Assembly: GCA_910586665.1 (NCBI GenBank)
Contig: CAJUIX010000014.1
Location: 1 to 64,000, forward strand
Source: an uncultured Duncaniella sp.
GTDB taxonomy: Bacteria; Bacteroidota; Bacteroidia; Bacteroidales; Muribaculaceae
Length of the DNA stretch: 64,000 nt
Direction: 5' to 3'
The notes below the pieces were generated by a model, which was not told where the DNA came from, made no database searches, and saw nothing but the letters and a program-made list of their open reading frames with translations. The translations under genes were made by a program, and so were the position numbers. Numbering within the stretch: the first letter of the stretch is position 1; each line of letters begins with the position of its first letter. Positions 1 to 6,861 of this stretch are shown piece after piece.

Positions 1-58
1 AACAAACAAATGACATGCCTCATTATGTTAATTAATTTTTAAATCGTACTTAAGACAT

Positions 59-83
59 AGCGCTTAAATGGTATTTGAGCGCT
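59..83. repeat. AT-rich hairpin
   Basis: Arms AGCGCTTAAAT (59-69) and ATTTGAGCGCT (73-83) pair over 11 positions with one G-T wobble and a 3-base loop. Shorter inverted repeats overlap it: AATGGTA/TACCATT and GTTTGA/TCAAAC between about 67 and 113. It precedes the terminator at 111-157 and may belong to the 3' end of a gene left of the window. Function unknown. Confidence 0.5.
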
Positions 84-110
84 GTTTAAATACTGTTTGA
101 TTACCATTCA

Positions 111-160
111 AACAAAGCACAGGCCTACAGTTTTTTGCCGTAAGCCTGTGCTTTGTTATT
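111..160. terminator. Bidirectional rho-independent terminator
   Basis: A perfect 14 bp stem (AACAAAGCACAGGC at 111-124 with its complement at 144-157) encloses a 19-base loop. It probably closes a transcript entering from outside the window, or serves the small minus-strand gene at 312-584. Nothing else recognisable lies in 160-311. Confidence 0.75.
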
Positions 161-311
161 GATATAGATTTTTATTCGTGATCCTCGCAATGATAAACTT
201 GATTTCAACAGGAAAAATACAAAATAATATCGCATTTCGTTTTTGTCACAAGGCCTATTCCGGGCCACTTTGGAGTGACCTCAAAACATCACAAATCGTT
301 TTTAGAAGCAC

Positions 312-584
312 TCACATTTCGTTTTTAGGATTATATAAATCAAGCGAGGAATTTATTTCCCTGCTGGTCAGATAATTGTCGATAAACGTGCGTATCTGCT
401 CCATCACCCAGGGGGCGCGAAGCGTATCAAGGATACCGCTGACCTTGTCTATCAGATGGTTATAGAATTTCTTTGAAACAGGCTTGGTCCACGTTTCCCT
501 CGGCTGTCGCTTAGGCGCCCGGTTGCGTTTCTTTCCGATGTTTTCTGAATTCCCGACCGGGATAATGGCATTTGACGTATTCAT
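312..584 (-). CDS. Small basic hypothetical protein (90 aa)
   Basis: I do not recognise a family. The N-terminal third is rich in Lys and Arg (KKRNRAPKRQPRE); the rest looks helical and amphipathic (FYNHLIDKVSGILDTLRAPW). There is no signal peptide or membrane segment. What supports it as a real gene is a good Bacteroidetes -7 box, TAACTTTG, on the minus strand at 612-619, about 28 bases upstream of the ATG, giving a normal short leader. The hairpin at 111-157 could terminate it. A small nucleic-acid-binding protein would fit the charge, but that is a guess. Confidence 0.5.
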   Translation of the reverse strand: MNTSNAIIPVGNSENIGKKRNRAPKRQPRETWTKPVSKKFYNHLIDKVSGILDTLRAPWVMEQIRTFIDNYLTSREINSSLDLYNPKNEM

Positions 585-611
585 GGCATATATTATTTTT
601 TAATTATGCCA

Positions 612-619
612 CAAAGTTA
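612..619 (-). promoter_or_regulatory. -7 promoter box of the 90 aa gene
   Basis: The minus strand reads TAACTTTG, matching the Bacteroidetes TAnnTTTG -7 element. The expected start of transcription is near 605, about 20 bases before the ATG at 584. No clear -33 TTTG is seen. Confidence 0.5.
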
Positions 620-682
620 TATCCCCTCCACCCCCGAAACAGTGCGATAAAGCAAAATGAGAGATGTTGTAAATATGCCGTA

Positions 683-707
683 TGTAGGGACGCTGCGTGC
701 AGCGTCC
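683..707. repeat. Palindromic dispersed repeat, copy 1
   Basis: Member of the family with arms TGTAGGGACGC and GCGTCC around a TGCGTGCA centre. The 3' arm is shortened and runs into unrelated sequence. It pairs in inverted orientation with the copy at 761-779. Confidence 0.75.
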
Positions 708-760
708 GAAAGCAAGTAGAATATATGAGGTTGATTCACAGTTTATTACCTGCGAATATT

Positions 761-779
761 GCACGCAATGTCCCTACAA
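761..779. repeat. Palindromic dispersed repeat, copy 2 (degenerate, inverted)
   Basis: Reads GCACGCAATGTCCCTACAA, the inverse of copy 1 with substitutions. The 14 bases CCTGCGAATATTGC just before it (749-762) recur at 40860-40873 in the rplS leader, so the family has a longer flank that sometimes travels with it. Confidence 0.6.
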
Positions 780-869
780 AACGGATTCTGCACCCCTTTT
801 GTGGAACTTGTTGAATAATTTTGATATGTTAAAAATATATGTTTTATAACATAGTTTCAAAACATTTTG

Positions 870-877
870 TAACTTTG
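870..877 (+). promoter_or_regulatory. -7 promoter box of the 35 aa gene
   Basis: TAACTTTG matches the TAnnTTTG consensus. It is followed by a leader of roughly 45 bases before the ATG at 931. Confidence 0.55.
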
Positions 878-930
878 CAGCGTTTTTAAGAAGTAAAAAG
901 GATTAAAGGTTCTATTAAATTTTATTTGTT

Positions 931-1038
931 ATGAACAGTTTAGTTAAAAAAGCAGCGGATTTATATCGTAAGGCCAATTATTGCATGGCCCGTGCAGAAG
1001 TTTATCTTTCAGAAGCTAAGAACGCCAATGAGAAATAA
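931..1038 (+). CDS. Small hypothetical protein (35 aa)
   Basis: An ATG-to-TAA frame encodes MNSLVKKAADLYRKANYCM followed by ARAEVYLSEAKNANEK. It is a short amphipathic, probably helical peptide with regular Ala/Lys/Glu spacing, and it has no signal peptide or membrane segment. It stands alone between a TAnnTTTG box (870-877) and a strong rho-independent terminator (1076-1103), so it has the layout of a complete monocistronic gene. I know no named family. The short transcript could instead be a regulatory RNA in which the frame is incidental, but the intact start, stop and coherent composition favour a peptide. Confidence 0.55.
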   Translation: MNSLVKKAADLYRKANYCMARAEVYLSEAKNANEK

Positions 1039-1075
1039 GGCTCTTCAGCTCCCCACAGAGTAAAACAAACCGATG

Positions 1076-1103
1076 CGTTCCTTGAGAAAAGGAGCGTTTT
1101 TTT
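1076..1103 (+). terminator. Rho-independent terminator
   Basis: Arms CGTTCCTT (1076-1083) and AAGGAGCG (1089-1096) pair with one G-T wobble, followed by seven T. It ends the small transcript that starts near 880. Confidence 0.8.
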
Positions 1104-1110
1104 ATGCCTT

Positions 1111-1143
1111 TTTGCATCATAAGGAAATAATTGACTACTTTTG
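1111..1143 (+). promoter_or_regulatory. Promoter of the ECF sigma gene
   Basis: TTTG at 1111-1114 and TACTTTTG at 1136-1143 match the -33 and -7 elements with 21 bases between. Because the -7 box overlaps the upstream alternative start at 1141, the first usable in-frame start is the ATG at 1189. Confidence 0.7.
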
Positions 1144-1188
1144 CGGCTTGAAAACACAGTAACAAATCCCGCAAATGACAGCCGCTGC

Positions 1189-1710
1189 ATGGCCGCTTCC
1201 ATTGGAAATATTGATGTCGAGGAGATATTCGGCCGCTACTACCGGCCACTCTGCCTCTACGCGCTTCATTATCTGCGTGTCATCGAGGACGCGGAGGATG
1301 TGGTGCAGGACTGTGTGACCGATTTTCTTGAACGGGCGGAGGATAATGCGTTGGTAGTCACGGATGTAAAGCCATATCTGTTTATGATGGTGCGCAACCG
1401 CTGTCTCGACCTGCTCCGCCGCGAGAGCCGCTTTGACCACAGCCTCCAGGCCGACGAAATGGAGGAGCTATCCGATGAGTCGGACCTGGAGGAGGGATCA
1501 TTCATTGAGGCGAGGATGTGGACGGCAATCGACTCGCTGCCTGAGCGCTGCCGCGAGGCCTTCCTGATGAGCAAGCGCGACGGGATGAAGTATGAGGAGA
1601 TAGCCGAGGAGCTGGGCATTTCCATAAATACCGTCAGAAACCAGATTAGCAAGGCCCTGAAGACCCTTAAGGAGGGTTGCCACAGGGTCTATATGTTCTT
1701 CTTCGGATAA
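1189..1710 (+). CDS. ECF RNA polymerase sigma-70 factor
   Basis: Extracytoplasmic-function sigma factor of about 173 residues. Region 2 lies near residues 10-75 (FGRYYRPLCLYALHYL, then EDAEDVVQDCVTDFL, then KPYLFMMVRNRCLDLLRR). Region 4 lies near residues 110-160 (DSLPERCREAFLMSK, then YEEIAEELGISINTVRNQI), a helix-turn-helix that reads the -35 region. A FecR anti-sigma factor and a TonB receptor with an STN domain follow, so it should be released when the receptor binds its ligand and then drive this same locus. The start at 1189 was chosen because the promoter -7 box overlaps the longer frame. The inducing ligand cannot be read from the sequence. Confidence 0.92.
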   Translation: MAASIGNIDVEEIFGRYYRPLCLYALHYLRVIEDAEDVVQDCVTDFLERAEDNALVVTDVKPYLFMMVRNRCLDLLRRESRFDHSLQADEMEELSDESDLEEGSFIEARMWTAIDSLPERCREAFLMSKRDGMKYEEIAEELGISINTVRNQISKALKTLKEGCHRVYMFFFG

Positions 1711-1734
1711 ACAATTGTGAATTTTACAATGGTG

Positions 1735-1759
1735 AAAATCACAAAATTGTGATTTTTTT
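1735..1759 (+). terminator. Terminator or attenuator between sigma and anti-sigma
   Basis: AAAATCACAA (1735-1744) and TTGTGATTTT (1747-1756) can pair (the innermost pairs will stay open), followed by more T. It separates the sigma gene from fecR, which starts 86 bases further on. The AT-rich stretch after it may hold a separate, sigma-dependent promoter for the receptor operon; that is inference. Confidence 0.5.
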
Positions 1760-1844
1760 GAAAAATTTTTGCCGGCCGCATAGTACTTTTTCGGGCTTTC
1801 TCTGTCTTAGTGGCAAACGACTAAACGAAAACCAGTGCAAAAAA

Positions 1845-2663
1845 ATGGATAGAGAAAAGAAACATCTGAGATTCGTACTCAAGTACTATCGTCCGGGAGT
1901 GTTCGACACCCGCAGGGCCGTGCGCGTCTACCGCGACGACCACCCCGCCGGCTTCACCCTCTGGCGCCGCTATGCTGCCGGCATCGCCGCAGCAGTGGTC
2001 CTCTGCGTAGCCGGAGCCTATTATCTGCTCACATCGGGGCGCGACAGCATGACAGTGCTCTACGCACATGCGACAGCCGTCAGCTATCTGCTCCCCGACA
2101 GTTCGACCGTGACACTCTACCCCAACTCCTCCCTCTCCTACTCCGCGAAGGGCTTCGGCGACGACAGCCGCAAGGTCGACATGAGCGGCAAGGTCGCCTT
2201 CAAGGTCTATCGCAATCCTGAGGCCCCCTTCACCGTCAACGCCTCCTACAGCACCATCCGCGTGCTCGGCACGCAGTTTACGGTCGATGCCAGCGCCGCC
2301 GACTCGACCTCAGTCTCCGTCAGCTCCGGCGAGGTGCTCTTCACCGCCCGCGACAAGAGCGAGGGAGTGGTGCTGACCAAGGGTATGGAGGCATATCTCC
2401 TTGCCGACAATGTGCTCCCGCAATTGCTTGTCACGGAGGATGATGCCGACAAATCCGCTCCCTCCGTCCGTCGCTTCATCTTCGACAATACCCCGCTTCC
2501 CGAGGTGCTGTCCGAGCTGTCGGCCCACTTCAAAGTCCGCCTGAGCTGTCCCGTCCAGGGCAAGATGCTCACTGCCGAGTTTGAGACCGACAATCTCGAC
2601 GAAATCATCATGGTTATCGAGAAATCACTTGACGTAAAGATAGTTAAGGAGGCCGTGAAATGA
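1845..2663 (+). CDS. FecR-family anti-sigma factor
   Basis: Inner-membrane anti-sigma factor of 272 residues that holds the upstream ECF sigma factor and relays a signal from the TonB receptor. A short cytoplasmic N-terminus (residues 1-48) is followed by one membrane helix (about 49-67, AAGIAAAVVLCVAGAYYLL) and a periplasmic FecR domain with SYLLPDSSTVTLYPNSSLSY and a later VLGTQFTVDAS. A C-terminal STN-contacting segment (FIFDNTPLPEVLSELSAHF) ends the protein. The ATG at 1845 fits the family; the frame stays open further upstream but that part is not FecR-like. Its TGA overlaps the receptor ATG (ATGA), so the two are translationally coupled. It is somewhat short for the family. Confidence 0.9.
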   Translation: MDREKKHLRFVLKYYRPGVFDTRRAVRVYRDDHPAGFTLWRRYAAGIAAAVVLCVAGAYYLLTSGRDSMTVLYAHATAVSYLLPDSSTVTLYPNSSLSYSAKGFGDDSRKVDMSGKVAFKVYRNPEAPFTVNASYSTIRVLGTQFTVDASAADSTSVSVSSGEVLFTARDKSEGVVLTKGMEAYLLADNVLPQLLVTEDDADKSAPSVRRFIFDNTPLPEVLSELSAHFKVRLSCPVQGKMLTAEFETDNLDEIIMVIEKSLDVKIVKEAVK

Positions 2664-5266
2664 AACATCCGAGCGTTATACTGCTGATTCTCCTCTCCCT
2701 CATCCTTTTCCCCGCCACGACCGGGGCTGTTGAAACTGCTGCGGATTGCGCTGACGCCGCGGGCAGCGTCCGAATGGAGTCGGCGCCTGTGCGGCAGTCC
2801 CGGAACAGCCCGACTGTCAGGCAGCAGATGGAAAAAATCCGCAGCCGCTACGGTGTGAAGTTCGTCTACGACTCCTCGACACGGCTCGACATCCCCTGCC
2901 TGGGTAATCCAGCGGCTGCCGGGAGTCTCGGCGCCGCCCTGTCGGAACTCTTCCGCGACACGGGCCTGAAATGGGAGCGAAACGGCAACTATGTCATAAT
3001 CCTTTCGCTGAAGAAGTACACCCTAAGCGGCTACGTCTATCAGGAGGACGGCGAGACGGCCATAAACGCCACCGTATTTGACAATAGCGGCAAGACCGGC
3101 ACCCTCACCAACGAGCACGGCTACTACTGCCTCACCCTCACCGAGGGGCCCCACAGCATCACCTATTCGGCCTTCGGCTGCGGCGACAGGGTGGAGGATG
3201 TGAAGATAAGCGGCAACGTGACCCGCAATGTCACCCTCTCCGGCAACGAGGAACTTGAGGAGGTGGTCGTCACCGCCGACCTCAATTCCCCGCTGAGCAC
3301 CCAGACCGGCAAAATCTCCCTGACATCCAAGGACCTCCAGGGGAGCTATGCGCTCCTCAGCTCCCCCGACGTCGTGAAGGTGCTCCAGAACCTCTCGGGA
3401 GTGGCCGCGGGCACCGAGCTTACGTCGGGACTCTATGTCCACGGCGGCGGCAACGACGAGAATCTCTTCATGCTTGACGGCACGCCCCTCTACCAGGTCA
3501 ACCACCTCGGCGGCCTCTTCTCCGCCTTCAACACCGACGTGGTCAAGAACATAGATTTCTACAAGAGCGGTTTCCCGGCGCGCTATGGCGGCCGTCTTTC
3601 CTCGGTGGTCGACGTGCGCACCCGCGACGGCAACATGAGCGAGTATCACGGCAGCTTCAACATCGGCCTGCTCGACGGCCGCTTCCAGTTCGAGGGACCG
3701 ATAGTCAGGAACCGCACCTCGTTCAACTTCGCCATACGCCGCACATGGCTCGACCTCATATCCGTCCCCGCCTTCGCAATAAAAAACAGCGGTGCGACCA
3801 ACGAGCACATAAACTTCCGCTATGCCTTCCACGACATCAACGCCAAGGTGACACACATTTTCTCCGAGCGCAGCCGTGCGGACATCAGTCTCTATTCAGG
3901 AGACGATGTGTTCTCCGGCAGGGACCGCACAGACTATATCAAGGAGGAGAATTACTATGAATACTCCCGCATCAAGCTCCAATGGGGCAACCTAACGGCA
4001 GCCCTCAACTGGAAATACCAGTTCTCGCCCAAGCTCTACTCGGTGTTCACGGGTATCTACACCTACAACCGCTCCCGGCAGAATTACTACGAGCATGACA
4101 TTGATTACAACGATGATAAGGAAATCATAGGAATCACCCATGTCGAGAGCCGCAGCCGCGCGACAATCAACGATGCCGGATGCCGCATGGAGTTTGATTA
4201 CCGTCCCAACCAGACCCACCACATCCGCACCGGCTCCAACTTCCTGCTCCACTTCTTCCACCCGCAGAGCTATTCCTCGCGCAATTTCGCGGGCGACACG
4301 ACGAGCCTCGACACCATAGCGCGGAGCGGGCGCCACTTCCTGCGCGGACAGGAGCTGTCGGTCTATGCCGAGGACAACATCGCCCCATGCGAGAAGCTGC
4401 GCATCAATGTCGGCGCGCACTATACGCTCTTCAGCATCCCCGGGCGCACCTACCACTCTCTCGAACCGCGTCTCGCCATTCGCTACCAGTTCAGTGACCG
4501 CCTGACAGTCAAGGCTTCATACACTGAGATGAGCCAGTTCATGCACCAGCTCTCCAACTCCTATCTCAACCTCCCGGTGGACTACTGGGTCCCCTCGACC
4601 TCAAAGATTGCCCCCTCGCGCTCGCGCCAGTATGCCGCCGGGGTCTACCTGATGCTCCCGCGCAACGTGCGCCTCAACATGGAGGGCTTCTACAAGTCGA
4701 CGCGCAACATCATCGAGTATGAGGGTGGCAACAGCCTCACCCCCGCTTTCGACAACTGGGACAGCCATGTCTGCAAGGGGCGCGGACGCTCCTACGGACT
4801 CGAGTGGGAAGCCTCGTGGGGCAACAAGCGCCTGAGTGCCAACGCGAGCTATACCCTCTCGTGGAACCGCAAGCGTTTCCCCGAATTCTATTCCGGCTGG
4901 TATCCCGACAAATTCGACAACCGCCACAAGCTCAATCTCAACTTCCAATACTCTATCAGCAAGGGAATTGACTGCTACGCCTCCTGGACCTATCACAGCG
5001 GCAACCGCATGACCGTTCCCCGCCAGGTGGCCATAGCTCCCGAGATTCCGGGAGCAATCGTGCAGTCATGGTACATGAACGGGGACGGCGACGGCACAAT
5101 GTACGTCTACGACAAGCCCAACAATCTCTCCCTCCCCGACTACCACCGCCTCGACCTCGGAATCAATTTCCGAAAGATTACCAAGAAGGGCCATGAGCGG
5201 ATATGGAACATCAGCGTCTACAATGCCACCTGCCGCATGAACCCCTTCTTCGCCAAGGTGAAATAG
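2660..5266 (+). CDS. TonB-dependent receptor with STN domain; last strand cut off by an in-frame TAG
   Basis: Outer-membrane receptor for energised uptake, with sigma signalling. Residues 1-23 are a signal peptide. An STN domain (about 48-115, QQMEKIRSRYGVKFVYDSS) would touch FecR. A carboxypeptidase-regulatory-like domain follows (about 117-195), then the plug (about 215-330, with GGGNDENLFMLDGTPL) and a 22-strand-type barrel. The frame stops at TAG (5264-5266) after AKVK. The same frame then continues through 26 more codons to TGA at 5345-5347 and ends in IIPSFSYTLKF, a textbook last barrel strand with terminal Phe. The annotated product therefore lacks its final strand. Alternatives are TAG readthrough, a recent inactivating mutation or a base-call error. 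The substrate is unknown. Confidence 0.88.
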   Translation: MKHPSVILLILLSLILFPATTGAVETAADCADAAGSVRMESAPVRQSRNSPTVRQQMEKIRSRYGVKFVYDSSTRLDIPCLGNPAAAGSLGAALSELFRDTGLKWERNGNYVIILSLKKYTLSGYVYQEDGETAINATVFDNSGKTGTLTNEHGYYCLTLTEGPHSITYSAFGCGDRVEDVKISGNVTRNVTLSGNEELEEVVVTADLNSPLSTQTGKISLTSKDLQGSYALLSSPDVVKVLQNLSGVAAGTELTSGLYVHGGGNDENLFMLDGTPLYQVNHLGGLFSAFNTDVVKNIDFYKSGFPARYGGRLSSVVDVRTRDGNMSEYHGSFNIGLLDGRFQFEGPIVRNRTSFNFAIRRTWLDLISVPAFAIKNSGATNEHINFRYAFHDINAKVTHIFSERSRADISLYSGDDVFSGRDRTDYIKEENYYEYSRIKLQWGNLTAALNWKYQFSPKLYSVFTGIYTYNRSRQNYYEHDIDYNDDKEIIGITHVESRSRATINDAGCRMEFDYRPNQTHHIRTGSNFLLHFFHPQSYSSRNFAGDTTSLDTIARSGRHFLRGQELSVYAEDNIAPCEKLRINVGAHYTLFSIPGRTYHSLEPRLAIRYQFSDRLTVKASYTEMSQFMHQLSNSYLNLPVDYWVPSTSKIAPSRSRQYAAGVYLMLPRNVRLNMEGFYKSTRNIIEYEGGNSLTPAFDNWDSHVCKGRGRSYGLEWEASWGNKRLSANASYTLSWNRKRFPEFYSGWYPDKFDNRHKLNLNFQYSISKGIDCYASWTYHSGNRMTVPRQVAIAPEIPGAIVQSWYMNGDGDGTMYVYDKPNNLSLPDYHRLDLGINFRKITKKGHERIWNISVYNATCRMNPFFAKVK

Positions 5267-5347
5267 ATGCCCGACGGGACCTACAAGGGGAGGGCCACCT
5301 CGATATTCCCGATCATACCATCATTCAGCTACACACTCAAATTCTGA
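5267..5347 (+). other. Detached C-terminal strand of the TonB receptor
   Basis: In the receptor frame, directly after the TAG, 26 codons read MPDGTYKGRATSIF then PIIPSFSYTLKF and TGA. The terminal aromatic residue and the alternating pattern are what the BAM machinery recognises in the last strand of outer-membrane barrels. The DUF4249 gene starts 8 bases after this TGA, the normal operon spacing if the receptor ended here. Confidence 0.8.
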
Positions 5348-5355
5348 CCACGGAA

Positions 5356-6390
5356 ATGAAAACGATAAATGCAATCTTACCCCTCCTCGCGCTCCTAATA
5401 GCATCGTGCACCTCCGATTTCGACCTGGAGGACATGGGTTCGGAGGAGAAACTTGTGCTCTACTGCATGCCGGCTGCCGGTCTGGACACCACTCTCATAC
5501 AGCTCTCGCGAAGCGTGCCGGTCAACGACAAGGGTCTCCCTCCTCTCGGCATCCCCGGGGCGGAAATCACCGTCAAGGTCAACGGCGAGCCGAGGACGGT
5601 CTACTGGAACGAGGAGCGCGAGACGGCCTCCCTCCAGCCGCAGTGCTACTATGTGCTGACTCCCGGCCTGAAGGAGGGTGACGTGGTCAGCATCGAAGCC
5701 GAGGCCGACGGGTTGAGGCCGGTGATGTCGGAGACGGTCGTCCCGCCCGTGTTTCCTGTACGCGATATATCGCTCGCAGTCATTCCAGGGAGCGAGATGA
5801 GGTTGCAGTTCCGAATCACCTTTGCCGACGAGGCCGCGACCGACGATTATTATGCCATAGGCATATCCTCGCAGAGCTTCTACGAGAGCGGATATTACGA
5901 CGACGGCTACATGGGCACCCATGAGTGGATATGCAAGTCTGACGTGTATCCGGTCGAGAATGTGCTCCTCGACTTCAAGGATGAGCCGCTGCTCAATGAC
6001 AGGGTGGGCCTCGACGCCACTCTTGATTTCGACTATGAGTATTACAAGGGCATCTACATCTGGAGCGACGAGCAGATTCCGGGGCGGGAATACACGCTGC
6101 GCGTGTCGGCCTACTATTCGCCGGACCGAGGGGGCTACCCCGACTGGAATCAGACTTTCGGGAAGTTCGAGTATCTCTATAAGAAATACAAGGTGAGGCT
6201 CTACCGCCTGTCGCCGGAGCTTTACAAGTATCTGAAGGCGATGAACGATATTGCCAACAATGAGTTCGGTCAGAGCGGCCTCGCGCCTATCCGCAACCAC
6301 TACACGAACATCATCAACGGCTTCGGTGTCATGGGGGCCTGCCAGATCTACGAGTCGGAATGGCTCGCCAATCCCTCCCTTCGGGATTAG
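5356..6390 (+). CDS. DUF4249 lipoprotein
   Basis: Surface or periplasmic lipoprotein of 344 residues, always found beside FecA-like TonB receptors in Bacteroidetes, where it is thought to assist ligand capture. The signal peptide ends in a lipobox (LLIASC, Cys near residue 17). An Ig-like N-terminal half (about 25-130) is followed by the conserved DUF4249 part with many Tyr and Asp and a C-terminal YKYLKAMNDIANNEFG segment. The start was set at the ATG at 5356, just before the signal peptide. The last 19 codons are repeated in tandem past the stop (see 6341-6454), so the exact C-terminus is a product of that duplication. Confidence 0.85.
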   Translation: MKTINAILPLLALLIASCTSDFDLEDMGSEEKLVLYCMPAAGLDTTLIQLSRSVPVNDKGLPPLGIPGAEITVKVNGEPRTVYWNEERETASLQPQCYYVLTPGLKEGDVVSIEAEADGLRPVMSETVVPPVFPVRDISLAVIPGSEMRLQFRITFADEAATDDYYAIGISSQSFYESGYYDDGYMGTHEWICKSDVYPVENVLLDFKDEPLLNDRVGLDATLDFDYEYYKGIYIWSDEQIPGREYTLRVSAYYSPDRGGYPDWNQTFGKFEYLYKKYKVRLYRLSPELYKYLKAMNDIANNEFGQSGLAPIRNHYTNIINGFGVMGACQIYESEWLANPSLRD

Positions 6391-6454
6391 GGGGACGGCC
6401 AGATCTACGAGCCGGAATGGCTCGCCAACCCCTCTCTTCGGGATTAGGGGGACG
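6341..6454 (+). repeat. 57 bp tandem duplication at the DUF4249 stop
   Basis: Copies 6341-6397 and 6398-6454 differ at 3 of 57 bases, all T/C. The period is 19 codons and each copy carries the same in-frame TAG, so the second copy is untranslated unless the first stop is read through. Confidence 0.9.
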
Positions 6455-6474
6455 GCGGCTAATATATCGACGGT

Positions 6475-6655
6475 TGTAGGGACGTGGCGTGGTAATTCTC
6501 TCAATGGCTCGGAGAGCCTGGCCATTAGGATGATTAGCATCTTCGATGCACGGCTTTATATATTCATCATGTACCCCAGGCATCGCTGCGGCCTACGGCC
6601 TCCGCTTACCCTGGGGCTTCTCTTGCCTAAGGTCTTCGACCTATTCTATTGTTCG
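6475..6655. repeat. Composite dispersed repeat (mosaic), copy A
   Basis: Modules in order: TTGTAGGGACG at 6475, a piece of the palindromic family; AATGGCTCGGAGAGCC with a small GGCTC/GAGCC hairpin; GATTAGCATCTTCGATGCA; a hairpin bounded by ACCCCAGG and CCTGGGG with GGCC repeats in its centre; and a tail with TTCTCTTG and TCTTCGACC. The same modules recur at 33305-33566. Short frames across it are not convincing genes. Confidence 0.8.
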
Positions 6656-6766
6656 AGTTCTATTGTTCGAGGATTTTTATACAGCCGTATTTGTGTTGGC
6701 GGTAGTAGGATGGGTGACAATAATTGTTAAACTTGCCGTCGGATTTTATGGTAAAGGCCCGCTTGT

Positions 6767-6850
6767 CGTATATTTGTAGGTCATAAGCGTGTATTTGCAA
6801 GCCTTAGGCGTGTATTTGCAAGTTAAAATCGTATATTTGTAGGTCAAAAA
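6767..6850 (+). promoter_or_regulatory. Array of four 21 bp repeats, each with a -7-like box
   Basis: CGT(A/G)TATTTG(T/C)A begins at 6767, 6788, 6809 and 6830, exactly 21 bases apart, which is two helical turns. Copies 1 and 4 contain a perfect TAnnTTTG (TATATTTG at 6769-6776 and 6832-6839); copies 2 and 3 read TGTATTTG. Copy 4 would place a transcription start near 6846, about 15 bases before the antiporter ATG. The TTTG of one unit lies 13 bases before the next box, too close for a standard -33. The array may be stacked promoters or iterated binding sites for a regulator. Confidence 0.65.
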
Positions 6851-6861
6851 CTGTAAGGATA

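Noticed and set aside
178..375. 65-codon plus-strand frame
   Set aside because: No promoter box, low-complexity AT-rich codons, no family resemblance, and it overlaps the better supported minus-strand gene at 312-584.
572..814. 80-codon plus-strand frame across two dispersed repeats
   Set aside because: Its CRDAACSVR segment is just the translation of the palindromic repeat and recurs in an unrelated frame at 10181-10882.
6251..6779. Plus-strand frames over the repeat region after DUF4249
   Set aside because: They translate the tandem duplication and the mosaic repeat; no start signal and no protein family.
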